In this document: in pieces, positions 1-9,065 of the stretch
How the letters are laid out: every line of letters begins with the position of its first letter
Position numbering within the stretch: the first letter of the stretch is position 1
Assembly (NCBI RefSeq): GCF_003568665.1
Contig: NZ_QXMH01000002.1
Span: forward strand, 930,001 to 994,000
Length of the DNA stretch: 64,000 nucleotides
Origin: Chitinophaga alhagiae
Lineage (GTDB): Bacteria; Bacteroidota; Bacteroidia; Chitinophagales; Chitinophagaceae
Direction of reading: 5' to 3'
The notes under the pieces: generated by a model
Told to the model about the DNA's origin: nothing
Seen by the model: only the letters and a program-made list of their open reading frames with translations
Database searches by the model: none
Program-made: the position numbers and the translations under genes

Positions 1-1096
1 CGCCAGGGGCGTACCGGAAAACCCGGCGGCCTGGCTGTACGTGGTGGCCCGGAACAAAACAAAGAACTGGCTGAAGAGAGACAATTTCTTTCACCGGCAA
101 CTGCTGGTTGATCTCCGGCTCAATACCCCGGAGGGAGAAGAGATCGAGATCGATCTTTCCGCCCGCAACATAGAAGACAGCCAGCTGGCCATGATCTTTG
201 CCGTATGCCATCCTTCCATTCCCGCAGAATCCCAGGTGGGGCTTGCGCTGAACCTGCTTTGCGGTTTCGGGGCGCAGGAAATAGCGGATGCTTACCTTAC
301 CAGCAAAACGGTGATTTACAAACGCCTGAGCCGGGCCAAAGAGAAGTTGAAAGAAGCGGGGATAAAGATCGGGCAGCCCACGCTCCCGGAAATGAACGAG
401 CGGCTGGAGGCGGTGCTGAAAACGTTGTACCTCCTTTTTTCCGAAGGCTATTATTCCACTTCCCACAACACGGTGTTGCGGAAAGAGCTGTGTGTGGAAG
501 CCATGCGGCTCAACTACCTGCTGGCGGAACAACCGCAAACAGACCAGCCAGCGGTGAACGCCTTGCTGGCGCTGATGTGCTTTCACTCTTCCCGTTTTGA
601 CGCAAGAACGAATGATTCGGGAGAGCTGCTCCTGTACGAAGACCAGGATGAGACGCGCTGGGACCGGGAACTGATCGGCCGGGGCGAGTATTACCTCCAC
701 CGTTCCGCGGCCTCCCTAGTACTGACCCGCTACCACCTGGAGGCGGCCATTGCCTACTGGCACACTCATAAGGAAGACTCCCGCGAAAAATGGGAGAACA
801 TCCTGGGCCTGTACAACCAGCTGCTGATACTGGAATATTCTCCCATGGCCGCCCTGAACCGCACATTTGCCCTGGCCAAGGCAAGAAGCAAACAGGAGGC
901 TATCAGGGAAGCGGAGAAACTGGGGCTGACAGACAATTATTTTTATTACCTGCTGCTGGGCAACCTTTATACGCATGTAGATGACAGGAAGGCGCTGCGG
1001 CATTATGAAACGGCGCTGAAGCAGGCCAATACCCCGGCCAATACTTCGTTCATGATAAAGCATATGGAACAGCTGAAGCGCCACCTGAACAATTGA
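1..1096 (+). CDS. ECF sigma factor, ECF42/SigJ-like with C-terminal TPR-like extension (5' truncated)
   Basis: The frame is open from base 2, so the true start lies outside the window. The first visible residues read ARGVPENPAAWLYVVARN, the region 2 end characteristic of sigma-70 factors carrying a DUF6596 C-terminal region. A sigma region 4 helix-turn-helix follows (LLCGFGAQEIADAYLTSK), then a long helical C-terminal part of roughly 230 residues ending in TPR-like segments (YYLLLGNLYTHVDD, ALRHYETALKQAN). This architecture is that of the ECF42 group, whose genes usually sit beside DGPF/YciI genes; a YciI gene lies at 2021-2377, though on the other strand. The likely role is directing RNA polymerase to a small stress or metabolic regulon. 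No anti-sigma gene is visible. An internal GTG at 41 is in frame but should not be taken as the start. Confidence 0.85.
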   Translation, partial: ARGVPENPAAWLYVVARNKTKNWLKRDNFFHRQLLVDLRLNTPEGEEIEIDLSARNIEDSQLAMIFAVCHPSIPAESQVGLALNLLCGFGAQEIADAYLTSKTVIYKRLSRAKEKLKEAGIKIGQPTLPEMNERLEAVLKTLYLLFSEGYYSTSHNTVLRKELCVEAMRLNYLLAEQPQTDQPAVNALLALMCFHSSRFDARTNDSGELLLYEDQDETRWDRELIGRGEYYLHRSAASLVLTRYHLEAAIAYWHTHKEDSREKWENILGLYNQLLILEYSPMAALNRTFALAKARSKQEAIREAEKLGLTDNYFYYLLLGNLYTHVDDRKALRHYETALKQANTPANTSFMIKHMEQLKRHLNN

Positions 1097-1169
1097 TGTT
1101 CGTTCTTTTGTTGATACTGTATAACCGTGGCCGTTGCCCGCGCCTGCACGGCCCATAAACGCATTCACC

Positions 1170-1949
1170 ATGCAAGGTTTCAAACAATTCTTCCGCTCAT
1201 CGCTGGGCAGAAAGCTGATCATGTCCATGACGGGGCTGTTCCTCTGCCTCTTCCTCATCGTACACCTGGGCGGCAACCTTACGCTGTTTGCCGGAGATGA
1301 AGGGTATACGTTCAATATCTACGCGCATTTTATGACCCATTTTTTGCCGGTTGAAATTATTGGCTATGTGTTGTATGTGTCCATCCTGATTCATGCCTTC
1401 TATGCGCTGGCGCTCACCATCAGCAACCGGCGCGCCCGGCCGGTGAAGTATGCCATTGCGCCAAAAGGTGGCGCCAGTTGGGCTTCCCTGAACATGGGGC
1501 TGCTGGGCAGCATCATTTTCCTGTTCCTGGTGATCCACATGACCAACTTCTGGGGCCGGTATAAATTTACCGAAGGCACCTACCGGGAGTACCGGAAAGA
1601 TCTTTTGACGGGGCAGCTCACATCCACCGTGTACGTACCGCCATCCCCGGATTTTGAGTACGCCGTTACCCAGGAGCAGCACATTGAGGTGGTACGGGTA
1701 AAAGACCTGTATGCTATTGTTGCGCACAGCTTCAGCCTGCTCTGGTACGTATTGCTGTACCTGGTGGCCATGGTGGCGGTGGCCTACCACATGTACCACG
1801 GTTTCCAGAGCGCTTTCCAGACCGCGGGGCTGGCCAGCCGGCGGTATACGCCCGTGGTCAAATTCATCGGCATATGGCTCTTTGCGGTCATCATCCCGCT
1901 GGCGTTCGCGTCCATGCCAATTGTATTTTACATCAAGAGCCTGTTGTGA
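1170..1949 (+). CDS. Succinate dehydrogenase / fumarate reductase cytochrome b subunit (SdhC family), orphan
   Basis: A 259-residue integral membrane protein of the b558 type that anchors the succinate dehydrogenase flavoprotein and iron-sulfur subunits and carries haem for electron transfer to menaquinone. It opens MQGFKQFFRSSLGRKLIMS, followed by about five hydrophobic segments. Histidines expected to ligate haem are present in IVHLGGN, LIHAFYAL, VIHMTNFW and YHMYHGF. Start: an upstream TTG at 1134 is in frame, but ATG 1170 gives the usual N-terminus. In related bacteria this gene heads an sdhC-sdhA-sdhB operon; here the next gene is convergent, so the flavoprotein and Fe-S partners are absent. 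It may be a second copy or may work with subunits encoded elsewhere. Transcription probably ends at the palindrome 1964-2001. Confidence 0.88.
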   Translation: MQGFKQFFRSSLGRKLIMSMTGLFLCLFLIVHLGGNLTLFAGDEGYTFNIYAHFMTHFLPVEIIGYVLYVSILIHAFYALALTISNRRARPVKYAIAPKGGASWASLNMGLLGSIIFLFLVIHMTNFWGRYKFTEGTYREYRKDLLTGQLTSTVYVPPSPDFEYAVTQEQHIEVVRVKDLYAIVAHSFSLLWYVLLYLVAMVAVAYHMYHGFQSAFQTAGLASRRYTPVVKFIGIWLFAVIIPLAFASMPIVFYIKSLL

Positions 1950-1963
1950 TCAGCAGACAAAAG

Positions 1964-2001
1964 CAGCAAGGCCTTTGCGGTATACCGCAAAGGCCTTGCT
2001 G
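1964..2001. terminator. Perfect 38-bp palindrome, probable bidirectional terminator
   Basis: CAGCAAGGCCTTTGCGGTA is followed directly by its exact reverse complement, giving a 19-bp stem with no unpaired loop. It lies between two convergent genes, 15 bases after the SdhC stop and 19 bases beyond the YciI stop. Position and symmetry fit a shared terminator; there is no strong T-run on either side. Confidence 0.7.
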
Positions 2002-2020
2002 TTGCCGTTCAGTACGGTGA

Positions 2021-2377
2021 TCAGGCTACCGGTACCGCCATGCGTACTTCAACAATGGCGCCGTAGCGGATGATGGGGCAGCCTTTGGCTATTTCTACCG
2101 CATCGTCATAATCCTTTGCCCGTACCAGGAAGAGGCCGCCGATAGATTCCCTGCTTTCAGCATAAGGGCCGTTGTATACCTGGTCTTTGTTCTTTTCAAA
2201 CCTGATAACCCTGCCGTCTACGTCCCAACGCTTGGGCGGGGCTACCAGCCTGTCTTGCGCGGCAATGCCGGCTACCCAGTCCTGGTACGGTTTAAGGGCT
2301 TCTTTCATCTGTTCGGGCGAGGGCGTTGGGTTAGCGCTGGTCAGGTCCCTGTGGATCACTAAGAGAAATTCTTGCAT
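2021..2377 (-). CDS. YciI/DGPF-domain protein
   Basis: A 118-residue single-domain protein of the YCII-related (DGPF) family, a ferredoxin-like fold whose biochemical role is unknown. Recognisable parts are MQEFLLVIHRDL at the start, the conserved segment GPYAESRESIGGLFLVRAKDYDDAVEIAKGCP split over residues 72-103, and IVEVRM at the end. Length is normal for the family. Members are commonly coupled genetically to ECF42 sigma factors, so this gene may be a target or modulator of the sigma factor at the window start. The downstream palindrome 1964-2001 probably terminates it. It is preceded, 37 bp away on the same strand, by the SDR gene, so the two may be cotranscribed. Confidence 0.85.
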   Translation of the reverse strand: MQEFLLVIHRDLTSANPTPSPEQMKEALKPYQDWVAGIAAQDRLVAPPKRWDVDGRVIRFEKNKDQVYNGPYAESRESIGGLFLVRAKDYDDAVEIAKGCPIIRYGAIVEVRMAVPVA

Positions 2378-2414
2378 GTTGTTGCTGTTTATAAATGAAT
2401 ACTAAAAAAAGTTG

Positions 2415-3170
2415 TTACGCTTTCACAGGGCGGTTGGCAAACCAGGTCTCAAAATTGATGTGGCCAATGCGCGGGTTGGGGCCGGGTACGAGCGACTGGT
2501 TGTTGAGCAGCGCGCCGAAGTACCGGGCAGAATTATCCGCCACCACTGTACGCGGATCTTTCAGCTCACCAAGGTAGCGGGCTACCAGGGCGGCGAGGCT
2601 TACTTTTTCCGGCCCGGCAATTTCTACGGTGCCGTTCACCGGCGCTCCCAAGGCAACGTCTGCCACGGCATCCGCTACATCGTCAGACGCAATGGGCTGT
2701 ATAAATGCCGGTGACAGGTGAATGGCCTCTTCTTTGGCCGCTGAGGCCGCAATGCCGCCCAGGAACTCGAAGAACTGGGTGGAGTGAACAATGGTGTAAG
2801 GAATGCCGGAGCGTTTGATGAGCGTTTCCTGTGCCGCTTTTGCGCGGAAGTAGCCGCTTTCCTGCAGCCGGTAGGTGCCCACTACGGAAAGGGCCACGTG
2901 GTGTTGAACGCCTGCTTCCGCTTCCGCGGCCAGCAGGTTGCGGCCGGAGGTCTGGAAAAACTCCAGTACGGCCTTGTCTTCAAAAGAAGGAGAGTTGGCC
3001 ACGTCTATCACTACGCCGGCGCCCTCCAGCGCTGCGGACAGACCTTCGCCGGTAATAGTGTTCACGCCGGTGGCGGGAGAGGCGGCTATTACTTCGTGCC
3101 CAAGCAGGCGAAGTCTTTCAACTGTTTTGGAGCCGATCAGGCCGGTTCCGCCAATTACTACGATTTTCAT
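2415..3170 (-). CDS. NmrA-like atypical short-chain dehydrogenase (SDR)
   Basis: A 251-residue cytosolic NAD(P)-binding protein. It begins MKIVVIGGTGLIGSKTVERL, the GxxGxxG dinucleotide-binding loop of atypical SDRs. Further family features are VVIDVANSPSF, a substrate-domain segment YTIVHSTQFFEFL and QPIASDDVADAVADVALG. It resembles proteins annotated as NmrA-family regulators or oxidoreductases; no specific substrate can be assigned. Start: an in-frame ATG at 3197 would add nine residues, but ATG 3170 puts the nucleotide-binding strand at the N-terminus as usual. It probably forms a transcription unit with the YciI gene. The perfect palindrome 3189-3204 sits just upstream of the start and could be an operator. 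Confidence 0.85.
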   Translation of the reverse strand: MKIVVIGGTGLIGSKTVERLRLLGHEVIAASPATGVNTITGEGLSAALEGAGVVIDVANSPSFEDKAVLEFFQTSGRNLLAAEAEAGVQHHVALSVVGTYRLQESGYFRAKAAQETLIKRSGIPYTIVHSTQFFEFLGGIAASAAKEEAIHLSPAFIQPIASDDVADAVADVALGAPVNGTVEIAGPEKVSLAALVARYLGELKDPRTVVADNSARYFGALLNNQSLVPGPNPRIGHINFETWFANRPVKA

Positions 3171-3188
3171 GATCAGAACATTTAAGGT

Positions 3189-3204
3189 TGCCTGCATGCA
3201 GGCA
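3189..3204. promoter_or_regulatory. 16-bp perfect palindrome upstream of SDR gene, possible operator
   Basis: TGCCTGCATGCAGGCA is its own reverse complement and ends 19 bases upstream of the SDR start codon. It is too close to the start to be a terminator for a neighbouring gene. A dimeric regulator site is a reasonable guess; nothing in the window identifies the regulator. Confidence 0.35.
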
Positions 3205-3407
3205 GTGGTGAATTAATTTGCAGAATAGTTTGCAAGTGAAGTGCCATTGCTTTACCGGGCTATAAATCAGTTAGTTGCATTGGGGCAGCCTGTTTTTCTT
3301 TCACCTTATAAAGAGAATTGCCGTGGGTTTCACGAAATACAGCGGGGTTTTTATGGGGTACCGGGAGAATGACGGAAACGGCCCGCAGAATTTCGCAAAT
3401 GGCCGCC

Positions 3408-3436
3408 TTGCCTGACAAGCTGATGGGCTATCTTTG
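3408..3436 (+). promoter_or_regulatory. Bacteroidota-type promoter for VOC gene
   Basis: TTG at 3408-3410, an 18-base spacer, then TATCTTTG at 3429-3436, an exact match to the Bacteroidota primary sigma -33/-7 pattern (TTG, TAnnTTTG). The predicted transcription start near 3443 leaves a leader of about 45 bases before the VOC start codon. Confidence 0.6.
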
Positions 3437-3488
3437 AGACTGATACAGGCACGCCAGCAAGCATGCCGGAACACATTAAATCTGGTTT

Positions 3489-3875
3489 ATGAAAACAAAA
3501 AAGATTTGGGCCAATTTCGGTGTCCTGGATTTAGAACGGACCACTACATTCTATCAACAGCTCGGGTTTAAGCACAATGGAGCGTCTGGCCAATTGACCA
3601 GCTTCTTCTTTGGCGATGAGAACTTTATCATCCATTTCTTTCTGAAGGATGTGCTTGAGCCCGCTATGAAGGGGCCAATAGTTGATACCAAGGCCGGGAA
3701 TGAAATTATATTTACCATTTCCGCTGACAGCCGGGAAGTGGTTGACAACTGGGAAAAGGAGGTGCGGCAAGCCGGGGGGACCATCGTTTCCAAACCCGAA
3801 GCGTTTGGCGAAGGGTATTACGGTTTTGTATTTGCTGACCCTGACGGGCACAAGTTCAACGTATTTCAGATGTAG
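3489..3875 (+). CDS. VOC family (glyoxalase/bleomycin-resistance fold) protein
   Basis: A 128-residue protein with the paired beta-alpha-beta-beta-beta modules of the vicinal oxygen chelate superfamily. The N-terminal module reads IWANFGVLDLERTTTFYQQLGF and the C-terminal module ends [20 protein letters not shown], where DPDGH.FNV is the typical closing strand with a possible metal ligand. Substrate is unknown; the family includes glyoxalases, dioxygenases and antibiotic-binding proteins. The last 10 bases overlap the convergent sigma-54 regulator gene, so the two transcripts must run into each other. It has its own well-formed promoter at 3408-3436. Confidence 0.85.
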   Translation: MKTKKIWANFGVLDLERTTTFYQQLGFKHNGASGQLTSFFFGDENFIIHFFLKDVLEPAMKGPIVDTKAGNEIIFTISADSREVVDNWEKEVRQAGGTIVSKPEAFGEGYYGFVFADPDGHKFNVFQM

Positions 3876-6800
3876 TCCGCCTTGACGATCTTTAGCTTTC
3901 TCATTTTGGAATGCAGCGTGGTGCCCGGTATCTCAAGTATCTCCGCCGCTCCCCCGATGCCGGATATTTTTCCGCCGCACCGTTTCAGCATGTCAATGAT
4001 ATGGCTGCGTTCTATCTGTTCCAGCGTTCTTCCGGATGATGCCTGCGCATTTCCGTTATTTTCCTGCTGGCGCCCGGGCAGTTGAATTTCACTGAGCGTA
4101 TCGCCTTCGCTGAGCAGAATGCCCCGCTCTATCTGGTGTTCCAGCTCCCGCACATTGCCCGGCCAGTCGTAACTTCTGAGCTGTTTCAATACCCTGGCGG
4201 ACATGCCGGTCACTTTTTTGCCGATGTTCTTGTTGAATTTGGCGATAAAGGAATTGGCGAGCGCCTCAATGTCTTCCAGGCGTTCCCGCAGCGGGGGCAG
4301 GTGAATGGGGAATACGTTCAGCCGGTAGTAGAGGTCTGACCGGAAACGGCCTGCCTGTACTTCCGCTTCCAGGTTACGGTTGGTGGCGGCAATAATACGC
4401 ACGTCTACCTTGATGGTGCTTTTCCCGCCCACTCTTTCAAGCTCCCTTTCCTGCAATACCCGCAGCAATTTCACCTGCAGCTCCAGCGGCATTTCACCGA
4501 TCTCGTCCAGGAAGAGGGTGCTGTGATTGGCCAGCTCGAACTTCCCGATGCGCCGGTCTATAGCGCCGGTGAAAGCGCCTTTTTCGTGGCCGAACAGCTC
4601 GCTTTCAATGAGGTGGGTGGGCAGGGCGGCGCAGTTCACCTTTACCATCAGCTTGCTTTTACGGGGAGAGGCGTTGTGTACGGCGCGGGCTATCAGCTCC
4701 TTGCCGGTGCCCGTTTCGCCCAGTATCAGCACGGTAGAGGCCGCGTTGGCCACCTGTGTGATGAGGCGGTACACCTTCTGCATCTGCGGCCCGCTGCCTA
4801 CGATCTCGGAGAAATTGTAAATGGTCTTGATCTGCTCCCGCAGGTAATCGTTCTCATGCTCCAGCTTCTGTTTGTAGGCCAGTATCTTTTCGTTGGCGCG
4901 GATGTTCGAGATGGCAATGGATACCTGCGCGCAGATGCCCTGCAATATGGTGAGGTTAAGCTCATTGGTCAGCAGCCAGAGCGTGCCTACATTGGCATTG
5001 CCCGCACGCAGCGGCGCGCCGAAGGCGTTCTCCATCCCTACGCTTCGCCAGAAGCGCACAATAGGGCTGTCATTGCCCCGCGCCATCTCTTCTTCCACGT
5101 TAAAGAGCAAAGGCCCCTCGCTCCGCAGCACCCGCGCGTTCAGCTCATCTGATATATCAATGTTCCTGGAAACAAGCATCCTGAACGTAGTGTTTTCGTT
5201 CTGGAACTCTTTCTCGTCATACATGTAAGGGCTGAGGGTAACGCCATCGTCTTCAATAATGCGGATAATGGCCAGCTTGATGTTCAGCACCTTTTGCAAT
5301 ACCCTTGAAATGGCCAGCTGCAGCTCATCTTTGGTGCGTACAGCGGCAATGTCACGACTGAAATCCAGGAGGAAGGACTGTTCTTTTTCCCGGCGCAGTA
5401 TTTCTTCGTTGGCAATAATGTTGTACATGGCTATGGAGATCTGGGCGCAAATGCCCTGCAACAGCGGCATGTTTATTTCTTCCAGCCCCAGCCACAGCAC
5501 GCCCAGCGTTACATTGCCGGTACGCAGCGCGGTGCCTACCACGGTGGTGAACCCGATCTTTTTCCAGAGCTGCAGGTAACGCGCGGTGCCGCCCTTCCTG
5601 ATCTCCGAGTTTACATTGAAAAAGAGCGGTATCTCGCTGTCCAGCACCCTGTTCTGCAACCCGTCTTCCAGGGGCAGCCTGGCCGTGAGCATTTCCCGTA
5701 CCATCTCATCATCTTCTTCCGCAATATCTTCATCATAAATATAAGTAGTGGACGTAACGCGGTCTTCGTTGATCTTGCGGATCACGTAGCCGTTCAGCGA
5801 ATCCAGCTTCCGGAGGCTTTTACGGACGGCGTCAGACAGGTCTGCCTTGCTTCTTACCGCGGCAATGTCGTTGCTGAAGTCCAGCAGGAATGATTTTTCC
5901 ATTTCCCGTTTCAGTATTTCCTCATTGGCGGAAATATTGCTGATGGCGGTAAACAGCTGGCTGGAAATGCGGTTAACGATGTTGACGGCCTCCGTGCCGA
6001 ACATCCCGGTCTGGTCTGCGAAGAGCATCAGGCTGTACTTGGACGTGCCGTTACCGCCCAGTATTTTCACGATCATTTCACGGGAGCCGGCCTCGTAATG
6101 CAGCCTGAACCAGAGAGGGGCATGCTCCAGGTCAAAAGACCGCATGTCAAAAACCAGCGGCTTGTAATAGAGTGACGCAATGTCGTAAATGCCATCATCC
6201 GCAGGCGTTGCCATGCCGAGTACGTTCCCGGAGTCTGTCAGCTCTTTCAGTTTGGCTTCCGCGTCCATCAGGTAAGCCTTGTAGTATTCCTCCTTCTCGT
6301 CCATCACTGTGATCATGCTGGCGGAAAAGGGCACGATCCCCTTCAGGGCGGAGCTGATGACTTTCAGCAGGTCCTGCCGGTCCCTGACCTTTACCATTTC
6401 GTTGCTGAGAGACAGCAGCACTTCGTTGACGGAGTCTGCGTGGCGCATGGCCTCATTTTTCTGGATATTGGCCACAGCGCTGGATATCTGGGGCGCAATG
6501 CCGGTGATGATGCCCGTAAATTCGTCCGTAAATCCGGCGGGGTCTGTTGTATAGGTGTGCAGGAAACCGATGATCTGGTCTTTGTCTTTCAGCGGCGTCA
6601 TCAGGATGACCCGGATGCCCGCCTCGTAATTGACCTTCAGGAATACGGGGCTGCCGGGGAGGTCCATCACGTCTTCCATCCGGAAGGGGGTAGGTTCTCC
6701 GCTGGTCATTACCCGTTCAATAAAGGGCTCCTGCATCGGAAAGCGGCCGGCTACCAGGGAGGCATACAGCTCGTGGCCCTGGATGGGCGATGAATCAGGG

Positions 6801-7075
6801 TCCAGCAGGAAAGGAGTGTAGCTCTGCCCGTCCGGGTTGATGAGCGTAACAATAGCATGGGAAAAGGGGAACATTTCCCTGATCTTCAGGGAGAAAATGG
6901 TGATCAGGTCTGTTTTTTCCCGCACCTTGGTCAGCTCGTTGCCCAGCTCCAGGAGGATGCGGCGCTCTGTTTCCAGTGAGGCGATGCGTTCATTGGCCCG
7001 CCGGGCACTGGTACCGGTCACAAGTGTAGTGGCGGGGGAGATTTCGGAGGTAACTGCGGTTTTCGTTTTTTTCAT
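3866..7075 (-). CDS. Sigma-54-dependent activator with four tandem GAF-like sensor modules
   Basis: A 1069-residue enhancer-binding protein. The C-terminal half has the AAA+ domain (about 765-1000): Walker A GETGTGKE near 785, the sigma-54 contact loop GAFTGA near 832, Walker [12 protein letters not shown], and [15 protein letters not shown] with the arginine finger. A Fis-type helix-turn-helix closes the protein (about 1025-1066, [21 protein letters not shown]). The N-terminal 750 residues hold four GAF-like modules (about 35-205, 215-385, 395-560, 570-735). Modules are separated by near-identical linkers: [18 protein letters not shown] and [18 protein letters not shown] precede modules 3 and 4. 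GAF domains bind small ligands or sense redox state; the ligand is not identifiable. There is no receiver domain, so activation is probably by direct sensing. The gene is monocistronic and ends 10 bases inside the VOC gene. Confidence 0.93.
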   Translation of the reverse strand: MKKTKTAVTSEISPATTLVTGTSARRANERIASLETERRILLELGNELTKVREKTDLITIFSLKIREMFPFSHAIVTLINPDGQSYTPFLLDPDSSPIQGHELYASLVAGRFPMQEPFIERVMTSGEPTPFRMEDVMDLPGSPVFLKVNYEAGIRVILMTPLKDKDQIIGFLHTYTTDPAGFTDEFTGIITGIAPQISSAVANIQKNEAMRHADSVNEVLLSLSNEMVKVRDRQDLLKVISSALKGIVPFSASMITVMDEKEEYYKAYLMDAEAKLKELTDSGNVLGMATPADDGIYDIASLYYKPLVFDMRSFDLEHAPLWFRLHYEAGSREMIVKILGGNGTSKYSLMLFADQTGMFGTEAVNIVNRISSQLFTAISNISANEEILKREMEKSFLLDFSNDIAAVRSKADLSDAVRKSLRKLDSLNGYVIRKINEDRVTSTTYIYDEDIAEEDDEMVREMLTARLPLEDGLQNRVLDSEIPLFFNVNSEIRKGGTARYLQLWKKIGFTTVVGTALRTGNVTLGVLWLGLEEINMPLLQGICAQISIAMYNIIANEEILRREKEQSFLLDFSRDIAAVRTKDELQLAISRVLQKVLNIKLAIIRIIEDDGVTLSPYMYDEKEFQNENTTFRMLVSRNIDISDELNARVLRSEGPLLFNVEEEMARGNDSPIVRFWRSVGMENAFGAPLRAGNANVGTLWLLTNELNLTILQGICAQVSIAISNIRANEKILAYKQKLEHENDYLREQIKTIYNFSEIVGSGPQMQKVYRLITQVANAASTVLILGETGTGKELIARAVHNASPRKSKLMVKVNCAALPTHLIESELFGHEKGAFTGAIDRRIGKFELANHSTLFLDEIGEMPLELQVKLLRVLQERELERVGGKSTIKVDVRIIAATNRNLEAEVQAGRFRSDLYYRLNVFPIHLPPLRERLEDIEALANSFIAKFNKNIGKKVTGMSARVLKQLRSYDWPGNVRELEHQIERGILLSEGDTLSEIQLPGRQQENNGNAQASSGRTLEQIERSHIIDMLKRCGGKISGIGGAAEILEIPGTTLHSKMRKLKIVKADYI

Positions 7076-7192
7076 GCTAAATGGACAGATTGTTAATGGT
7101 TAAAATGCAATGCTCATACTTAATAACAATCAGAAGGCGGTAAGTGGACAAAAAATACGGAATATTTATACCATTTCTTTTGTTTTTAGTAA

Positions 7193-7231
7193 AAAGCGCA
7201 AAGACCCGGGCGGGCCGGATCTTTGCGCTTT
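7193..7231 (-). terminator. Intrinsic terminator of the alpha/beta hydrolase gene
   Basis: AAAGCGCAAAG at 7193-7203 pairs with CTTTGCGCTTT at 7221-7231, extended inward by further G-C pairs. On the minus strand the hairpin follows the hydrolase stop by 15 bases and runs into TTTTTACT, a fair U tract. Confidence 0.75.
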
Positions 7232-7246
7232 CGTGTTACGGGGCTG

Positions 7247-8023
7247 TTACAATTCCTGTGCGGCATTAACAATTATTGCCGCCACCTTTTCCGGCATGGA
7301 GACCATGGGTACGTGGCTGGATGCCAGCTCGGTGGTTTTGGCCTTGATCATGGCGGCTTCCGCCCGGGCCAGGTCTGGCGGTACCATCTGGTCTTCCGTG
7401 CCAATGATGCACCAGGCCGGCCGGGTCTTCCATGCTGCTGTTGATATTTTGGCAACGGTGGCTTTTGCGGCCCAGGGTGTTTGCGTAGCTACCAGTACGC
7501 CCCTTTCGGCGGCGGAGAGGTCTTGCGCAAAATGTTCGTTGATCCCTTTGGGAGAAAGGCGGAGGAAACCGGCGTCATCCTGCCTGAACTCCGCGCTGCC
7601 GGGCGCCGGTGGAAAAGCTTGTGTTACGTCCACTACAGATTGACCATCGTTGGGGATCAGGGCGCATACATACACCAGGCCAGCCACTTTGGGATCGTTA
7701 CCTGCTTCCGAGATCACCATGCCGCCGTAAGAATGGCCCACGAGCAGCACAGGGCCTTCCATCAGCGCAATGGCCCTTTGGGTAGCTGCTACGTCTTCTT
7801 CCAGTGAGACGAGCGGGTTCTGCACCGCGGTAACGTTCAGCCCTTTGGCCTGCAGCAGGGGAATGACCTTTGCCCAGCTGGAGCCGTCGGCAAACGCGCC
7901 ATGGACCAGTACAATGTTTTTCACGCCCTTGAGAATGGGCTGGGATTGCGCACCGGCAGGGCCGGGGGCAACTGCGGCAGCAGACAGTACCGTTGCGGCC
8001 ACCACTTGTTTAATTGTAGACAT
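7247..8023 (-). CDS. Secreted alpha/beta hydrolase (esterase-like)
   Basis: A 258-residue alpha/beta hydrolase with an N-terminal signal peptide (cleavage expected near AGAQS, residue 25). The oxyanion segment LVHGAFADGSSW (residues 39-50) and nucleophile elbow GHSYGG (Ser98) are clear; GTEDQMVPP supplies the usual acid and the His lies near ASSHVPM. This resembles small salicylate-esterase-like or EstC-like enzymes that act on simple esters; the substrate cannot be fixed. It is probably periplasmic. The gene is followed by a strong terminator (7193-7231) and preceded, 52 bases away, by a second hydrolase in the same orientation, so the pair may form an operon. Confidence 0.87.
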   Translation of the reverse strand: MSTIKQVVAATVLSAAAVAPGPAGAQSQPILKGVKNIVLVHGAFADGSSWAKVIPLLQAKGLNVTAVQNPLVSLEEDVAATQRAIALMEGPVLLVGHSYGGMVISEAGNDPKVAGLVYVCALIPNDGQSVVDVTQAFPPAPGSAEFRQDDAGFLRLSPKGINEHFAQDLSAAERGVLVATQTPWAAKATVAKISTAAWKTRPAWCIIGTEDQMVPPDLARAEAAMIKAKTTELASSHVPMVSMPEKVAAIIVNAAQEL

Positions 8024-8075
8024 ATTGTATGTTTTTAAAAGTGTAGAAAAATCAGGTGAGAACAGGGTAAAGCGG

Positions 8076-9065
8076 TTACCCGGCGGCCAGCGATCTTTTT
8101 ATCACGGCCGCGGCCTGCAGCAGCGCGGTTTTAACGGCCGGCACGCCGGCAAGGGCATTGAGCAGCCCGTAGTCATGTATCAAACCGGCGTAGCGGGTAA
8201 GGGTAACGGGTACGCCCGCTTCGTCCAGCTTGCGGGCGTATGCCTCGCCTTCATCGCGGAGCACGTCGTTTTCCGCCGTTTGCACCAGCGCCGGGGGCAA
8301 GCCTTTTAACTGGTCTGTGGAAGCCTGCAGGGGAGCGGCATATATTTCTCCACGCTTCTTTTTGTCTGGCAGGTAATTGTCCCAGAACCATATCATCATA
8401 TTTTTGGTAAGGAACCTGCCTTCGCCCATTTCCTGGTAGGAACCTGTTTCGAAATTGGCGTCTGTAACCGGCCAGAGCAGTACCTGCAGCCTGATGGCGG
8501 GGCCGCCTTTCTCTTTGGCCAGTAACGCCAGCGCGGCTGCCATGTTGCCGCCTACGCTATTGCCCACAACAGCCAGGTTATGCCCGTTCACGCCTATTTC
8601 ATCGCCCTGTTCCGCTACCCATTTGGCGGCGGCATGTAGCTGGTGTAAAGCAACCGGGTATTGCGCTTCAGGAGAGGGAGTATAATCCGGGAACACCGCT
8701 ACGGCGCCGCTTTCTACCACCAGGTCCCTTACCAGCCTGCGGTGCGTGGGGTAATCTCCCAGCACCCAGCCGCCGCCATGGATGTAGAGGAACACCGGCG
8801 CGCCGGGTTGCGCATGGAGCGGTTTGGTGATGTGGAGCTTCAGCGTTTCTCCCTCCCAGGGGATAACTTTCTCCGATTCTTCGATGCCTGAATAATCTGC
8901 CGCTGCAGCGCTTTGGGCGCCGGATAGCACGTTCCGCGCGTCTGCCGGGCTGAGTTGCTCAATAGGTTTGCTGCCGCCGGCATTCAGCTGTTGCAGGAAA
9001 CCCCGTACTTGCGTGAAGATGCGCGCATCTTCTTCCGGCCTTGATGTTTTTTTAGATGGTGCCAT
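8076..9065 (-). CDS. Alpha/beta hydrolase of the hormone-sensitive lipase family
   Basis: A 329-residue cytosolic esterase. It carries the HSL-family oxyanion motif YIHGGGWVLGDYPTHRR, the nucleophile elbow GNSVGGN (Ser170), the acid region LVQTAENDVLRDEG and the catalytic His in RYAGLIHDYGLLN. Such enzymes hydrolyse short acyl or aryl esters. Start: a longer frame opens at 9200, but the added 45 residues have no family character; ATG 9065 (MAPSKKTS) fits. There is no signal peptide. It sits directly upstream of the secreted hydrolase on the same strand. No promoter of the TAnnTTTG type was found in the 227-base gap before the divergent lipoprotein gene. Confidence 0.88.
   Translation of the reverse strand: MAPSKKTSRPEEDARIFTQVRGFLQQLNAGGSKPIEQLSPADARNVLSGAQSAAAADYSGIEESEKVIPWEGETLKLHITKPLHAQPGAPVFLYIHGGGWVLGDYPTHRRLVRDLVVESGAVAVFPDYTPSPEAQYPVALHQLHAAAKWVAEQGDEIGVNGHNLAVVGNSVGGNMAAALALLAKEKGGPAIRLQVLLWPVTDANFETGSYQEMGEGRFLTKNMMIWFWDNYLPDKKKRGEIYAAPLQASTDQLKGLPPALVQTAENDVLRDEGEAYARKLDEAGVPVTLTRYAGLIHDYGLLNALAGVPAVKTALLQAAAVIKRSLAAG

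Larger units (their letters stand above)
3171..3488. other. Intergenic region between divergent SDR and VOC genes
   Basis: The 318-base gap holds the palindrome at 3189-3204, a short direct repeat (TTTGCA, twice, near 3217-3231) and the VOC promoter at 3408-3436. I see no open reading frame with coding character and no RNA gene. Confidence 0.6.
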
